Shown here: one piece after another, positions 33,898 to 44,752 of the stretch | Layout: each line of letters opens with the position of its first letter | Numbering within the stretch: position 1 is the first letter of the stretch | DNA from: Plantago elongata | Lineage: Eukaryota; Streptophyta; Magnoliopsida; Lamiales; Plantaginaceae | Assembly: GCA_036897095.1 (NCBI GenBank) | Contig: JAYMSP010000598.1 | Span: forward strand, 1-46,111 | Direction of reading: 5' to 3' | Length of the DNA stretch: 46,111 nucleotides | Notes under the pieces: generated by a model | What the model was told of the DNA's origin: nothing | What the model saw: only the letters and a program-made list of their open reading frames with translations | Database searches by the model: none | Position numbers and translations under genes: made by a program

Positions 33898-36800
33898 ATG
33901 ATGAACGCAACTCCGATACAAATGCCGAGTAGTTTGCCCGGAAAGTTCGGATTCCGAAAATCCTCATTTGCCTACTGTAGACGAGTTTCTCCAGTCAAGC
34001 ATCGTTGCTTCACTGATGAAAACTCCACTCAATCCACTTCCACCCAGGTAATTTCACTCTTCATTTGCCTATAAATTTCTTTTTCAGAATCTTTCCCTAT
34101 AAATGTGCTTTGAATCTTTATAACTAATTCAACTGCAAATTAATTGTGCTTTGAATCTTCATAATTAATTCAACTGCAAATTATCTCTAAATCATGCTAA
34201 TTAGAAGATATGGTTTTGGTTGGATCAATCAATTTTACATTGTTCACTTATCATTCTAGAAAGCTGATTGATCATGTACTGTAAATAGGCAACTGGGTTT
34301 AATCTCAAGTCTTAAAACACATTAGTTTAAGCGATTCTTTTTAAGTGTATGTATATTGTTGTAAGTAATATAGTAATCTGTCAAATGTTGTAATGTCCCT
34401 TGCTCATATGAAAACCCATTAATTTCTGTTCAAGTTCAGTTCATCTAAGATTTGATTAGTTCAATTTTATACTACACATAAATTCAGTTCAGTTGACACG
34501 AAACGAAAAGAACCTAGTTCTTATCTTAAATGCAATTGGTGAATAGTTAGAGTTCAAGTCATGAGTAAATTACATACTAATGGTCATAGATTTTGATTGA
34601 ATTAATTTGAATATAACTTCAGGAATGACGGAAGGATTCTGGATACTTGTACCTTGATAATGAATATGCTTTTCCTTATAATTCAAGCGAACTAATTGTT
34701 CATTATACCAGGGTTTTTCGGTACTTGAAACAGAAATTCAAGCTGATATTGGAAATGTATGGAGCTCTTTGGGATTCTATGTTTTTAGCATCCACATTCC
34801 TTTAAGCTTTGGTGGTCTATCTGCAGTCGCCAAAGTACTGCAACAACCTGTTCTTGATCCACAGACTGAGGTAAGTCATAACTTCTTCATTTTTGGTGTC
34901 CCTTTCTTTACCAATATGCAATAAGAACGTTACGAGTTTCTCTTGTTGCCTGGTCTACCACATCTACCACATTCATTATTAGTATCAAATACTCACATAC
35001 AGATATTAGGTGTACTCTTACTCGTATCATGCTTTTATTTAATCGCATGTCTTGCAAATTTCAGTCACTGCAATGATACCAATTGGTTATCTGATCAGCA
35101 TACTTGTGTTGCTAGTTTCAAATGTTTTTGTAACTCAGATTGGTCATTTGCTCTTCAGAAAAGGAACATAACTATTAATATGACTTTCGTGGTGAACGCC
35201 ATTATATTGTTCTCTGCACAGGCAGTTTTGATTCTTACAATTCAAATCTTGGAGCTCTATGTCGTCCAGCAGCTGCTAAAGTTTCCTGGGAAGCCTCAAT
35301 ATGACATTTTAGATTTCTTTCATGCTAACAAACCTTTAAAGCCAAGGAGCTGGGTGCTGGCATCTGTTATTGGTTTTGGATTTCTAGTCGCACTGGTTGC
35401 CATCACTTCTTATGTTGCCGACAGATCACTGGATCCTAAGGTAACGTGCATGACATTGAATTTATTCTTAATAGAAGAATGGCATTTTGTTTTGTTATGA
35501 ATAATGCTCCAGAAATAAACTGAAATAGGTTTAAGAAGTTCCCTGTTTTCAGTTTCCTTCAGAATTTTGGCCACAATATTTCAGTTTACCATTTTAACTG
35601 CCATGTTCTCTTTCTGCATGGTACAAGTGATGTATATAAGTATATTTTAGATATTCTATTGTTGCCTGTTAACCTTGACATAAATGGGTCGAGAAAGTCA
35701 TCAGATTGATAACTAAAGGTTTTCCCGGTTGCCCCACCACCTTTCAGATAATGGTAAAGTTATAAAGAAATATGACCGTGCATTTATAAGAAATTCCACA
35801 GAAAAGTGAAAATAGTCATACCATCTTATATTAACACCAGAATACCTACTATGAAGTGGATATGTTTGGTTAAATGTACTCTTAGGCAAAAACGTTTTTA
35901 GACAGTCTAATGGTTAGACGGTTTAAGGTTTCATATCAGATTTATAAGGTTCCTAAACTATTCTTTGAAATACTTATTGGTCTTGTATGCAGCTCTTGCA
36001 TTATTTAATTTGCTATCCTGCTTCAACTTACTGTTATTTACTTGAGAAAACATTGAGATGGTTTAGCCTATTCTCGCATTCTTCTTCATACGTACAGTAT
36101 ACTATCGTATATACTTAATTGATAATAGAAGTAAACAGTTTTGTGAAATCAGTGTGGTGAATGGAAATGATTGATGCAGATGGACAACCAAGGAAAATAG
36201 GTGCCCACTATTTAGTCGAACCAACAAACTTGATTGTAGACTTCTCTGTGTCTACAACAATTATACACCATGCCAAGTGTTATATTGCCATACCATCTAT
36301 CAGAATATTGCTTTGTACACTTAAACACTAAATCAGAGATTTAATGCCAATGCCAAAGCTTTATACTTGTCAGTATGCTTCAGCCCTGTAATTGTGTTTA
36401 CCTTTTGTTCCTTCCAGATTGAACTAATACAACAAGGGCAAGCTTAGTCTTTGTATTAATGAATGATATCCTGTCGAGCTTCACTGCTCTAGAAAAAGTG
36501 TAGTCTGGATCCTGGATCCTTCACTGTATTGGAACATGTACTGAAAGACTATTATCCACCCGATATTTAGTTTAAGTGTTACTAGTAACTAACTTAAGTG
36601 AAAAACATAATAGTCTCTGGAATAAGACCATCCCAACAGTTGCAACTCTTTGCAACCCAACTCTTTATTCCACGTTAGCATTTCTTTCTCGCTTTTTTCA
36701 GATTTTCTTTGTTTATGTTCATCAAAAGCTGATTGATTTCTTTTCAGAGGAATTGTAGATCGTTAAGTTACATATCGGATTTCTCTGCAGGTCCATATGT

Positions 36801-37547
36801 AATCTGACTTCTGATTATACGTATGTTTATCTAACATGTGATAATGATGTAGTATTCTCCCAGCACGCTCAACGTTTTCGTGTTGCAGTCTGTCGTTGAT
36901 TCAAACCCTCTAAAACTTCTTAATATTATTGCAAACGTTATAGAATGTTTCCCGTTCGGGGTGAGTGAGAAGCATCTTCATGATCTATCTAACCTGGGAT
37001 GATCAGCATTTTATTTAATTAGTTTACAATTAATGAAAGTTATGCATTTCATTTCATTAGTTTACGATTCAGTGTCAATTCACAATCTATATCATGCTGC
37101 TGCTACCTTTGTAGATGTTAATTTACATGCTACTACTTGATAGTCAATTTCTTCCATTCATTGTGTCACAGTTCATCAGTTTTAACTCTAACCATGAAAT
37201 TACAGGACGTGAATGATCCCATTCTTAAGGAGATTCTATCAAGCAGCCCTATCTCCACAATTTCTTGCATACTGGCTTATTGTATCATCACTCCGCTGCT
37301 GGAAGAAATTGTGTACAGAGGATTCCTTATCACATCTCTAGCCCCCAAAATGAAATGGCAGCAAGCGGTTGCAATCAGCTCCATTGTTTTTAGTGCGGTT
37401 CATTTATCTGGTGAGAATTTCTTACAGTATGTAGCTATAGGAGCTGTGCTTGGATGCTCATATTGTTGGACAGGAAACCTAAGTTCGTCCATATTAACTC
37501 ACTCGTTGTATAATGCCCTGATTTTGTATTTGACATACATATCATAA
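33898..37547 (+). CDS. CPBP-family intramembrane metalloprotease (CAAX/Rce1-like)
   Basis: Predicted integral membrane protease of the CPBP (ABI/CAAX prenyl protease 2-like) family. Exons: 33898-34047, 34712-34870, 35222-35440, 36889-36960 and 37206-37547, all phase 0 with GT..AG borders, 313 residues. All three family motifs are in the last exon: EEIVYR (Glu 233, 234; Arg 238), FSAVH (Phe 262, His 266) and HSLYN (His 299, Asn 303), the metal-binding and catalytic set. Hydrophobic segments include the exon 3 stretches around VLILTIQILELYVV and WVLASVIGFGFLVALVAI. The Ser/Arg-rich start (MMNATPIQMPSSLPGKFGFR) suggests a chloroplast transit peptide, as for related Arabidopsis proteins. The ATG at 33898 is the first in frame; an earlier ATG at 33893 stops at once. 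Exon 4 (24 residues, SVVDSNPLKLLNIIANVIEC) is less certain; skipping it keeps the frame. Confidence 0.9.
35441..36888. other. CPBP gene intron 3
   Basis: A 1.45-kb intron between exons 3 and 4. I see no domain-bearing frame and no clear mobile element in it. Confidence 0.5.
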
Positions 37548-38591
37548 ATGTTGTTCTTGATCCGTATTATCATTTTCTCAGTTCTTCGCGTTCCAGGTAT
37601 CAGATAGTTTGGTATAACATAAATGGTACTTATGTTCCAACTAGAAACCATAAGAAATAGTGAGGTGAATACGTGATTGAATTGCCTTATCTGCTACCTA
37701 TATTTAATTTAGACGTGCGTAGATGCATGAACCAAGTGATATTTGAAGATAAACTAAAGTGTGTATTTGAAATTGCTGTGGCTCAAATGTTTATTAGTAC
37801 ATGATTATTAGTATGTTATGTTAAATTTAATCAAATCATTTACAAATAGTTATTATTTATCAACTATTTACTTTTAACTCATATGTAAAGAACGAAGGAT
37901 TCTACGACATGTACACACTAAATAAAGTCTAAAATTAACTTTTTTAACGTACATTGTCACATTTAACTGATGGGGTTATGAAAATCTTATAATATTTTTA
38001 AACCTAATATGGCATATGATAATCTAATTAATGGTGTCATTCATAAATATTTTAGTTTGATTGAAATATGAATGTTTATAATAAGTGAATGATGATTGAA
38101 GCTAGTAATTATTCCTCATTATTACTAATAATCCAACCCATATCTCTGAAACGGATCACATTAACTTCCAGATACTCCTATATCCACCTAATCATTACAC
38201 TTCCAAGTTTAGCCAAGTTTTATCCGTTTCATATGCGAATCTTCAATTCCACAAAATTGAAGCAAAACCTCCGTGGCGCTCTCTCATTGGCTAATATGCA
38301 TCCTCACAGTATCCGCCTGCACCACCAAACACGCGAGTATAACCGATTTTGATCCAAATCCGTTTGATTAACCATAAGTTGATATTTCATTTCATCTTCT
38401 CCATTGCAAATTTCTCTCCCGCTCTGCGTTTTCCTGCAAAATCTATACATACAATACAACAACTGATAGATACATACAAGTTAGATACATACTAGTATAT
38501 ATCTTTTCTGAAATCGTAGCTCTCCATTGTGCTCTGTTTCAGTTTCTCGGTTTCACTTTTCCTTGGTTTTTGGTTTTACCTTTTGGGGGAA
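37548..38591. other. Intergenic: CPBP 3' end and next promoter/leader
   Basis: AT-rich to about 38080, then more balanced sequence leading to the next gene. It probably includes the CPBP 3' UTR and the promoter and leader of the zinc-finger gene. No other gene is recognised. Confidence 0.45.
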
Positions 38592-38732
38592 ATGGAAATG
38601 TCCTCTATGGTGTATTCGACCCTTCTCATGTCTTACGTCTTCGCAATTGGTGGTGGAATGGTTGCTGGAAATCGAATACACACTTTCATAATACCTACGG
38701 TACCTCGTTCTTGTAAATTTAGGTCTTGCTGA
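38592..38732 (+). other. Small ORF (46 codons) in the leader of the zinc-finger gene
   Basis: Frame 38592-38732 reads MEMSSMVYSTLLMSYVFAIG, GGMVAGNRIHTFIIPT, then VPRSCKFRSC and a stop, 145 bp before the main ATG at 38878. It contains a hydrophobic, membrane-like segment. It could be an upstream ORF that tunes translation of the main frame, or a microprotein. No transcript evidence is available, and part of the leader between it and 38878 could be intronic. Confidence 0.4.
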
Positions 38733-38877
38733 TTTCTCTTTTTAGGGTTTCCTGCTCCTTTCTCTTTTTTACTACTATCTTGCTTGGCTTATCTCGAATT
38801 CCAACTATTCGATTCGTTACTGTGGGATATTGGTTGATTGCTGTGGAGAATTCATTGTTGTGTGTATTTAAGTTGAA

Positions 38878-40846
38878 ATGGTTGGAAGAACTGAATTAGG
38901 GTTTCCCACTGGGAATAGTTCTAGTATTGTTAATGATGTCAAACATAAGCGGGTCATGACCAAGCTTCGTCAAGTTCGTTCGGAAGGGCACATTTATGTT
39001 GAGGCAAGGGAAGAAGGGAAGCAGTTGGTTTTCTTCTGTACTTTGTGTCGTTCTCAATGCCATGGTGAAACAAACTTGTCTGATCACTTAAAGGGGAGGC
39101 TGCATCACCAGATTCTTACGAGAGCGCGCCTCACCTTGTTCAAAGCGAATCCTTGGCCGTTTAGTGATGGTGTTTTCTTTTTCAAAGCTGACCCGCAGGT
39201 GGAAACTGAAACTTTATCTGATTCTGATTCTAAGCAAGTCGAGTTGACGGATACTCAGCAAATGCATGAAAGCGGCCTTGCTATGGTTACTTATCAGGGG
39301 TCGGGAGATACTCATAATTCACGAGAGATTGAGGGTAATGGTGACAAAGATAATTCGAATGTTGATGGTCAGGGAAATGCTAATCGATTAGTTATCCCAG
39401 GTGTTCTTCAAAACGATATGGTAACTGATTTGGTTGTGACTCATATGGGTGTTGGACTTATTGGTGCTAAGTTTATTGAGAAGGATGGGGTTCCTGATCA
39501 AATTCACAGGATATGGTGTGAGTGGCTGGGTAGTGAAACCTTTGGCTCTGAGGATGTTTCAGTCGAGAAACATGACTTTGCTGTTATTACTTTTTCCTAT
39601 GACTGCAACTTGGGTCGAATGAGTCTACTTCAGAGCTATAAGTTCTCACTCCCATCCAGTCCTCACTCAGAAGCTGATGATAGTGTCAGTTCTAGAAGCA
39701 AGAAAAGGAAGTCATTGTCAGATCCAGGAAATTCAAGGTATCAATATACATCACCTGGACCAGAGTCTGAACCAACTGAAAGTGATGAACAGCTGCTGAA
39801 GAGAATTTTTTGCAGCAAACCCATGAGGCAAGAGTTAAGGGGAAGACGCATTGCTGAGTCTAAGAGGCTGTGTAATATATGCCAACAGAAAATGCTCCCG
39901 CAGCAAGATGTAGCTGCTCTTTTAAACATAAAGACTGGAAAACTTGTTTGCAGTAGTAGAAATCTTACTGGGGTCAGATCTCGTATTTCGCTTGTCTAAT
40001 TCCTTCATTTGCCAATACTGCAGATTGTATAACTGCCTTTTGTTTGTGATTTGTGTCCTGTGGTATACATTTCTCTAATTAAGCATCAATGATGTATTTG
40101 CATGCAGGCATTTCATGTATTTCATGTATCATGTCTCCTTCGCTGGATACTGATCTGCGAGGTTGAAAGTTATATTAATCAGCCCGTTAAGTCGAAACCA
40201 AAGCGACGATCCAAAAGAAAAACTAACCGCAAGACTGCTGTAGCTGTAGAGAATCGTGAGATACAAGTGAGAAAACAGCAAATTGACTCTGTACTATGTT
40301 CTGAATGCCAAGGGACTGGAATACCAATAACCGATGACACAAAAGAGTTGGAGATGCCATGCATCCCTTCAACAGAGGTTTGCATATTATGTAACCCTCT
40401 TGCTTATCTAAATCTCATGTATTGTCATAGAGTGTTCTCCCACCCACCCCTACTTAGACCCAAGTTTGGAGCTTTGGATTCCACTTGTGTTTACAAGAGT
40501 TGTGTGTCTTGAAGGGGCTCTAAGATTGATAATTGTGGACCTCTGTCTGTTCTTCATTTTAGATCTACAGGTGTAAGAAATTGCTTTGTGATGCTCATAA
40601 AGCATGGATGGAGAGTCCTGAATCGTTGGAACGCTGTTCAATGGGATTCACTTTCCCTCTTCAATCTGATGAAACACCTGAGGTATAGAAAAACCAATTT
40701 AGTATAGTTGATGTTACCAATGTCGACTTTGCTACCGGTATGTTACATAGAATAGCGTAGGGAAGTTAACAAATCCATTTAATTGCTTGTGTCAGGAGTA
40801 TATGCAATACCGGAAACTACTTCAGTTTTATCGCGCCTATGGGTAG
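38878..40846 (+). CDS. C2H2-like zinc-finger protein with C-terminal Cys/His clusters
   Basis: Four phase-0 exons: 38878-39972, 40108-40377, 40563-40682 and 40796-40846, 511 residues, with GGG|GTCAG, gcag|GCA, GAG|GTTTG, ttag|ATC, GAG|GTATAG and tcag|GAG borders. An N-terminal finger has C54-x2-C57-x12-H70-x5-H76 (FCTLCRSQCHG..LSDHLKGRLHH). The middle (about 100-320) is acidic and Ser-rich with a basic SRSKKRKS patch, a likely nuclear localisation signal. Further Cys/His sets follow: C332, C335, C358, H368, H371, C374 (CNICQQK..LVCSSRN..FHVFHVSC), resembling a RING-type variant, and C429, C432, C459, C464. The tail ends YRKLLQFYRAYG. A basic KPKRRSKRKTNRK run lies at about 396-408. Similar plant proteins are annotated as uncharacterised or C2H2-like zinc-finger proteins. 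A nuclear nucleic-acid-related or ubiquitin-related role is inference. Confidence 0.85.
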
Positions 40847-42440
40847 ACATAGAAAGATGTGCAGCTGGATGGCTCTTCTAAGTACTACAATGATGTCTAC
40901 AACTCAATCTGATGCCAATATTCTGATGTGAATGTAATACTTTACTGTATGTAACGAAGAGTTTCAACCTATATCAATGATGGTACACTTGGTTTGTGAA
41001 TAGGTATGTTTTGTGTCTATATAGATGGTTTGATACCTGATATATTGTAGATTCTTGACACAGATTGAAATTTGTGGAACATCTCTTTTTAGATTGAAAC
41101 AATAGACTGATAGTCAAACTTTGATGTTACAGAAGTGCCGCCATTTTATGAGATTTTACATTCGTTGTTAGAAGTTCGTTATAAGTTTTAATGTGTGGGC
41201 TGATGTCAGTCATGCCTTGCTGAGACTACATACATAGAAGTGGATTTTAGTTGTATTTGCAGTTTGATCACTTGATGCACTCGGTTTGAATGCATTATTA
41301 TGAAAATGAATGTGAGGTACTCAGTTTTTTATCTGCTGCACCCTAGTTCCTACAATGGATTTGGCCATTTGTTGTTGTGATTAGCCCAAGACTTTACCCA
41401 TATGAAGTTTCAGGAAGCTGAATCTGCAGTACTTCTTTCACTGGTTCTAACCTTGTCAGGATTTAGTGTGTTAGCTTGATTTACTTACTAGTGCTTTTCT
41501 TGTCTGAGCAAGCTATGGACCTGAGTGGCTGAAAGAAAACTTTGTGACTCAAGAATTTTATCTTCCAACTTTGATGAATGAATGACTGGTTCCCTCCTTT
41601 TTGGGTCACTCTTTGCTGGTTCATGATGGAATCCATTTGATTGAACAAAGTGACCTTTTTTTTTTTTTTTTTGATTGAACAACATGACCTTTTAGCAACT
41701 AGTTATGAAACCTTATCCTCTAGAGTTGAATATGTTATCCTTGGCCTACATCGCCCTTTATGTTTTCTTTTCTTCTCTCTTGACATAATTATACAGGACA
41801 GGATCCATTACATCCACATTCCACACCCTAGTCCCCAAGCATGGACCATTACAATGAGTCGGTAACGCCCAAACGTCAACGAAATGTAATGGAAGTTGTC
41901 TGATTTTACCCTCAGGCCCCCATCGTGTTTTTTCCCTACAATTCTGGCTTTCAAAATTTCATTTCAATTCTATGTTTTGTTTTTAAAAATTAAAATTTGA
42001 GGGGTAAAAAAGTTACTACTCCCACTAGTTTATGATGATTAATGCACATTTGGAACTTTCGCAATTGTTCATATTTGAGCACTGTATATCTAATTTAACC
42101 TATATATTTTATTATTTATGTCATTGCACGGGACCAGATTGACCAATAGCACGCCTTTACAAAACTATTTTCTTGTATACATCAATCATGATCAATGAAG
42201 TAATAGATTATCATTAGCATGACTCTAGACTTTGTGAAAGCATTAACAAAAGACTAAATGGGCTTTTTCAAGTTTTTGCAGTCCCAATCATTATCTTGAT
42301 CTAGATGGACGCTATTTTGCAAGTTGACATTCTAACAAGTCGGAAGATATATCATACCAACAATTGACTCAGCAATACAACACGTTACAAATTGTACAGT
42401 TGAGAAACAAAACAAGGCCAATGCTAATCTAATGCAATGT
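40847..42440. other. Convergent 3' region
   Basis: Lies between two convergent genes and holds both 3' UTRs. A T-run (41658-41671 and adjoining) is flanked by near-identical 'gattgaacaa(a/c)(g/a)tgacc' words (about 41640 and 41673). No gene recognised. Confidence 0.5.
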
Positions 42441-43139
42441 CTAGAACAGAACAAGACACAGTGTTGCACAGCAGCAGAGAAAGAAAAATATTCTGCTCAA
42501 TGAGGTATCGGCTTCCATTATATGTCTCCTCAACCTGCGATTGCTCGGACCACCTAAATGACGATAAGAACTTGTCGTCTCTGAATTACCAAAAAACCTC
42601 GCATACACCATCTCCCCAAACATCCCCATCGCCTGATCAATCTGATGCGTCGCATTGCCACCAAGATGAAACGTCATTGGAGATGTGTTGTTGCCCGAGT
42701 AGTAAGGCTGAGAAGGTTGTACATAACTTGGACTGGTCACGTTTCGCATTAACATAGCATCTTCACATTTGGGCCTCTGTGGTATGACATGAGTACTAAT
42801 ATGAGACTTCTCGTCTTTGGATGCAACTTTTCCTCGACCATACAGTGGTATTAAGGTCTTCTCCGAGACGTCTGCCTTGCAAACAGGACACTGGGCTTGC
42901 TCAGGATCTGGATTTTCGTTACGAGAACTGATCCATCTGTAAATGCAAGGCCAGCAGTAAAGGTGCCCGCAGAATGTGACGACAGGGTCTTGCACAAGAT
43001 CCAGGCAGATGTTACATTCAAAGGCACCACCGGATGAATTAGTCTCCAACTCATCAAACGTGGAGCTCAAAGATCTATTCTTTCCTAAGAACTTGAGATC
43101 CTCACTACAAGCACTTTGAATTCCAGCGTACGGCGCCAT
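42441..43139 (-). CDS. RMA: RMA-type RING E3 ubiquitin ligase, membrane-anchored
   Basis: Single coding exon, 232 residues. A C3HC4 RING finger occupies residues 42-87: C42-x2-C45-x11-C57-x-H59-x2-C62-x2-C65-x18-C84-x2-C87, with the family words NICLDLVQDPVVTFCGHLYC and CPVCKADVSEKTLIPLYGRG. The last 16 residues (IFFFLCCCATLCLVLF) form a tail anchor. N-terminal RING plus C-terminal anchor is the arrangement of plant RMA1/RMA2/RMA3 proteins, which act at the endoplasmic reticulum with E2 enzymes to ubiquitinate membrane clients (for example aquaporins). Length matches the family (about 230-250). The start at 43139 (MAPYAGIQS) is the first ATG in frame; an intron in the 5' UTR is common in this family and may lie in 43150-44100. 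Nothing looks damaged. Confidence 0.93.
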   Translation of the reverse strand: MAPYAGIQSACSEDLKFLGKNRSLSSTFDELETNSSGGAFECNICLDLVQDPVVTFCGHLYCWPCIYRWISSRNENPDPEQAQCPVCKADVSEKTLIPLYGRGKVASKDEKSHISTHVIPQRPKCEDAMLMRNVTSPSYVQPSQPYYSGNNTSPMTFHLGGNATHQIDQAMGMFGEMVYARFFGNSETTSSYRHLGGPSNRRLRRHIMEADTSLSRIFFFLCCCATLCLVLF

Positions 43140-44514
43140 TGCTTATCGTTAATTACTGCACGTATATAATCTGTTTGGCAAGAATGTAGGAACAAATCAG
43201 AATACTGGTCAAGAATGCAACTACTATTTGAAAACGTAGAAACAATGATGAACCAAGTTAATAGTCAAACATTCACAAATGTCAAAGTGTTTTGTTAATG
43301 CAAACAAAGTTAGTTTGTGGTCATCACTGTCAACATGTAAACTGGAAAGTGTAAAAGCTAGGTAAGGAGTAAAATTGCAAGTTGTGATGATGATGAGCTT
43401 AATTAGTCATATATGTGACCTGCAATAAATAAGGAACCTTATCCTACACCTACACTTGCTATTTTAAGACCAAGTTATGATATTGGATACCCACACATCT
43501 TAATCTCACTCAACACCTAACAAAATACTACATCATAGCTAGGTTCAAAAGAATCTCATCATATCGCATTAAAATCTCAAATTTGTAGAGAGGCCTGAGA
43601 CATTGGTGTTTGGCTAATTAATACCATAAAATCATTATGTAGTGTATCATCTAAAACCTAAACAATAGAGAGCCGAGGCGTGGAACTAATCCACTCGTAT
43701 TAATCCATCTAAGAGTTTGTAATGAAGATAATGAAGTATGAATGTATTGGTAAGTAATCGTATCTAGCAGCAGTTGCAGAAATCAAAACTAGCTAACTTA
43801 TGGACGGATCGATTGATCTCTTTTAGAATGAATCTAATCATATCATATAAATAGAAGTGAATCTAAACGAAGTAGAAGATGGATGGTGGAAAACACATAG
43901 AATTAGCTAGCTAGTAATGTATAAGAAGAAAACTTATCAAGTCTGGAACAAGGAAAGCAAAAATCGACGTGAAGAAGTAATCTAGATAGGAAGAGAAGGA
44001 AACACATAAGATAAGAAGATGAGAAAAGGAAAAGTAAAGGGATGATATAGACATACATACCTAGATAGATTAGATAACAAGGAAAGAGTGACTGGGAAAA
44101 CCAAACCAGTGAGCAAGGCTAGCTAGCTCGTCCTGTTTATATATGGTAATATGTTGGTTTCTATGCAGATTTGGAAGAAGAAGAAGAAGAAGAGGAGCGG
44201 GCTCAACAAAGAATTGGGATACAAGAAACTAGAAAGAAACAAGGAAAAAGAACGAACGTAAAGGAGCGAGCAGGGGATTGCGTGAATATGGTTCAGAAAA
44301 GATCGATGGAAATATGTATATATAAAGCTCTCACAATTATTATTGCCTTGCTAGTTTTCTGCTATGCTTATCAAGGAGAACTAAGAGATGAATCGGAACA
44401 AGTAGGAGTATACTATTACTTTACTAATATGTGTGTATATATATATAGTGGTATGGTATGGGCAGGCTCGCAAGGATATGAATGTATAGCCAAGAAAGAA
44501 ATATGGAAATATTA
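43140..44514. other. RMA gene leader and promoter region
   Basis: Presumed 5' UTR, possible leader intron and promoter of the RMA gene on the minus strand. A short GAA-type microsatellite lies at about 44172-44200; it produces a Glu-rich open frame on the plus strand (44171-44530) that I do not believe codes. A 'tatatatatata' stretch occurs near 44432-44445. Confidence 0.45.
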
Positions 44515-44750
44515 CTCCGTTCCGATTTGAAAGTTCCAATTTTCATTTTGAGTTGTTCCGATTTGAAAGTCACATTTAATTAAATAGAAATTCTTTTTTC
44601 TACTTTATACATTATTTTTCATACTTTATTCACTATTTATTCTAATTTATCTAATCATATTTATAATTTATTATATCCTTTTCAACTTTATTATTTTTTT
44701 TAAAAATATTTGTATTCGATATCGCGGGACTTTTAAATCGGGATGGGGAG
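44515..44750. mobile_element. Stowaway MITE (236 bp)
   Basis: Flanked by TA (44513-44514 and 44751-44752), the Tc1/mariner target duplication. The left end 'ctccgttccgatttgaaagt' and the right end, reversed, 'ctccccatcccgatttaaaa' form an imperfect terminal inverted repeat with the CTCC start typical of Stowaway. A second copy of the end sequence ('gttccgatttgaaagtcac') lies just inside the left end at about 44554. The inside is AT-rich and non-coding. Confidence 0.88.
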
Positions 44751-44752
44751 TA

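Noticed and set aside
44171..44530. Glu/Arg-rich open frame of 119 residues
   Set aside because: It starts in a GAA microsatellite, has no domain, lies upstream of the RMA gene on the other strand and runs into the Stowaway end.
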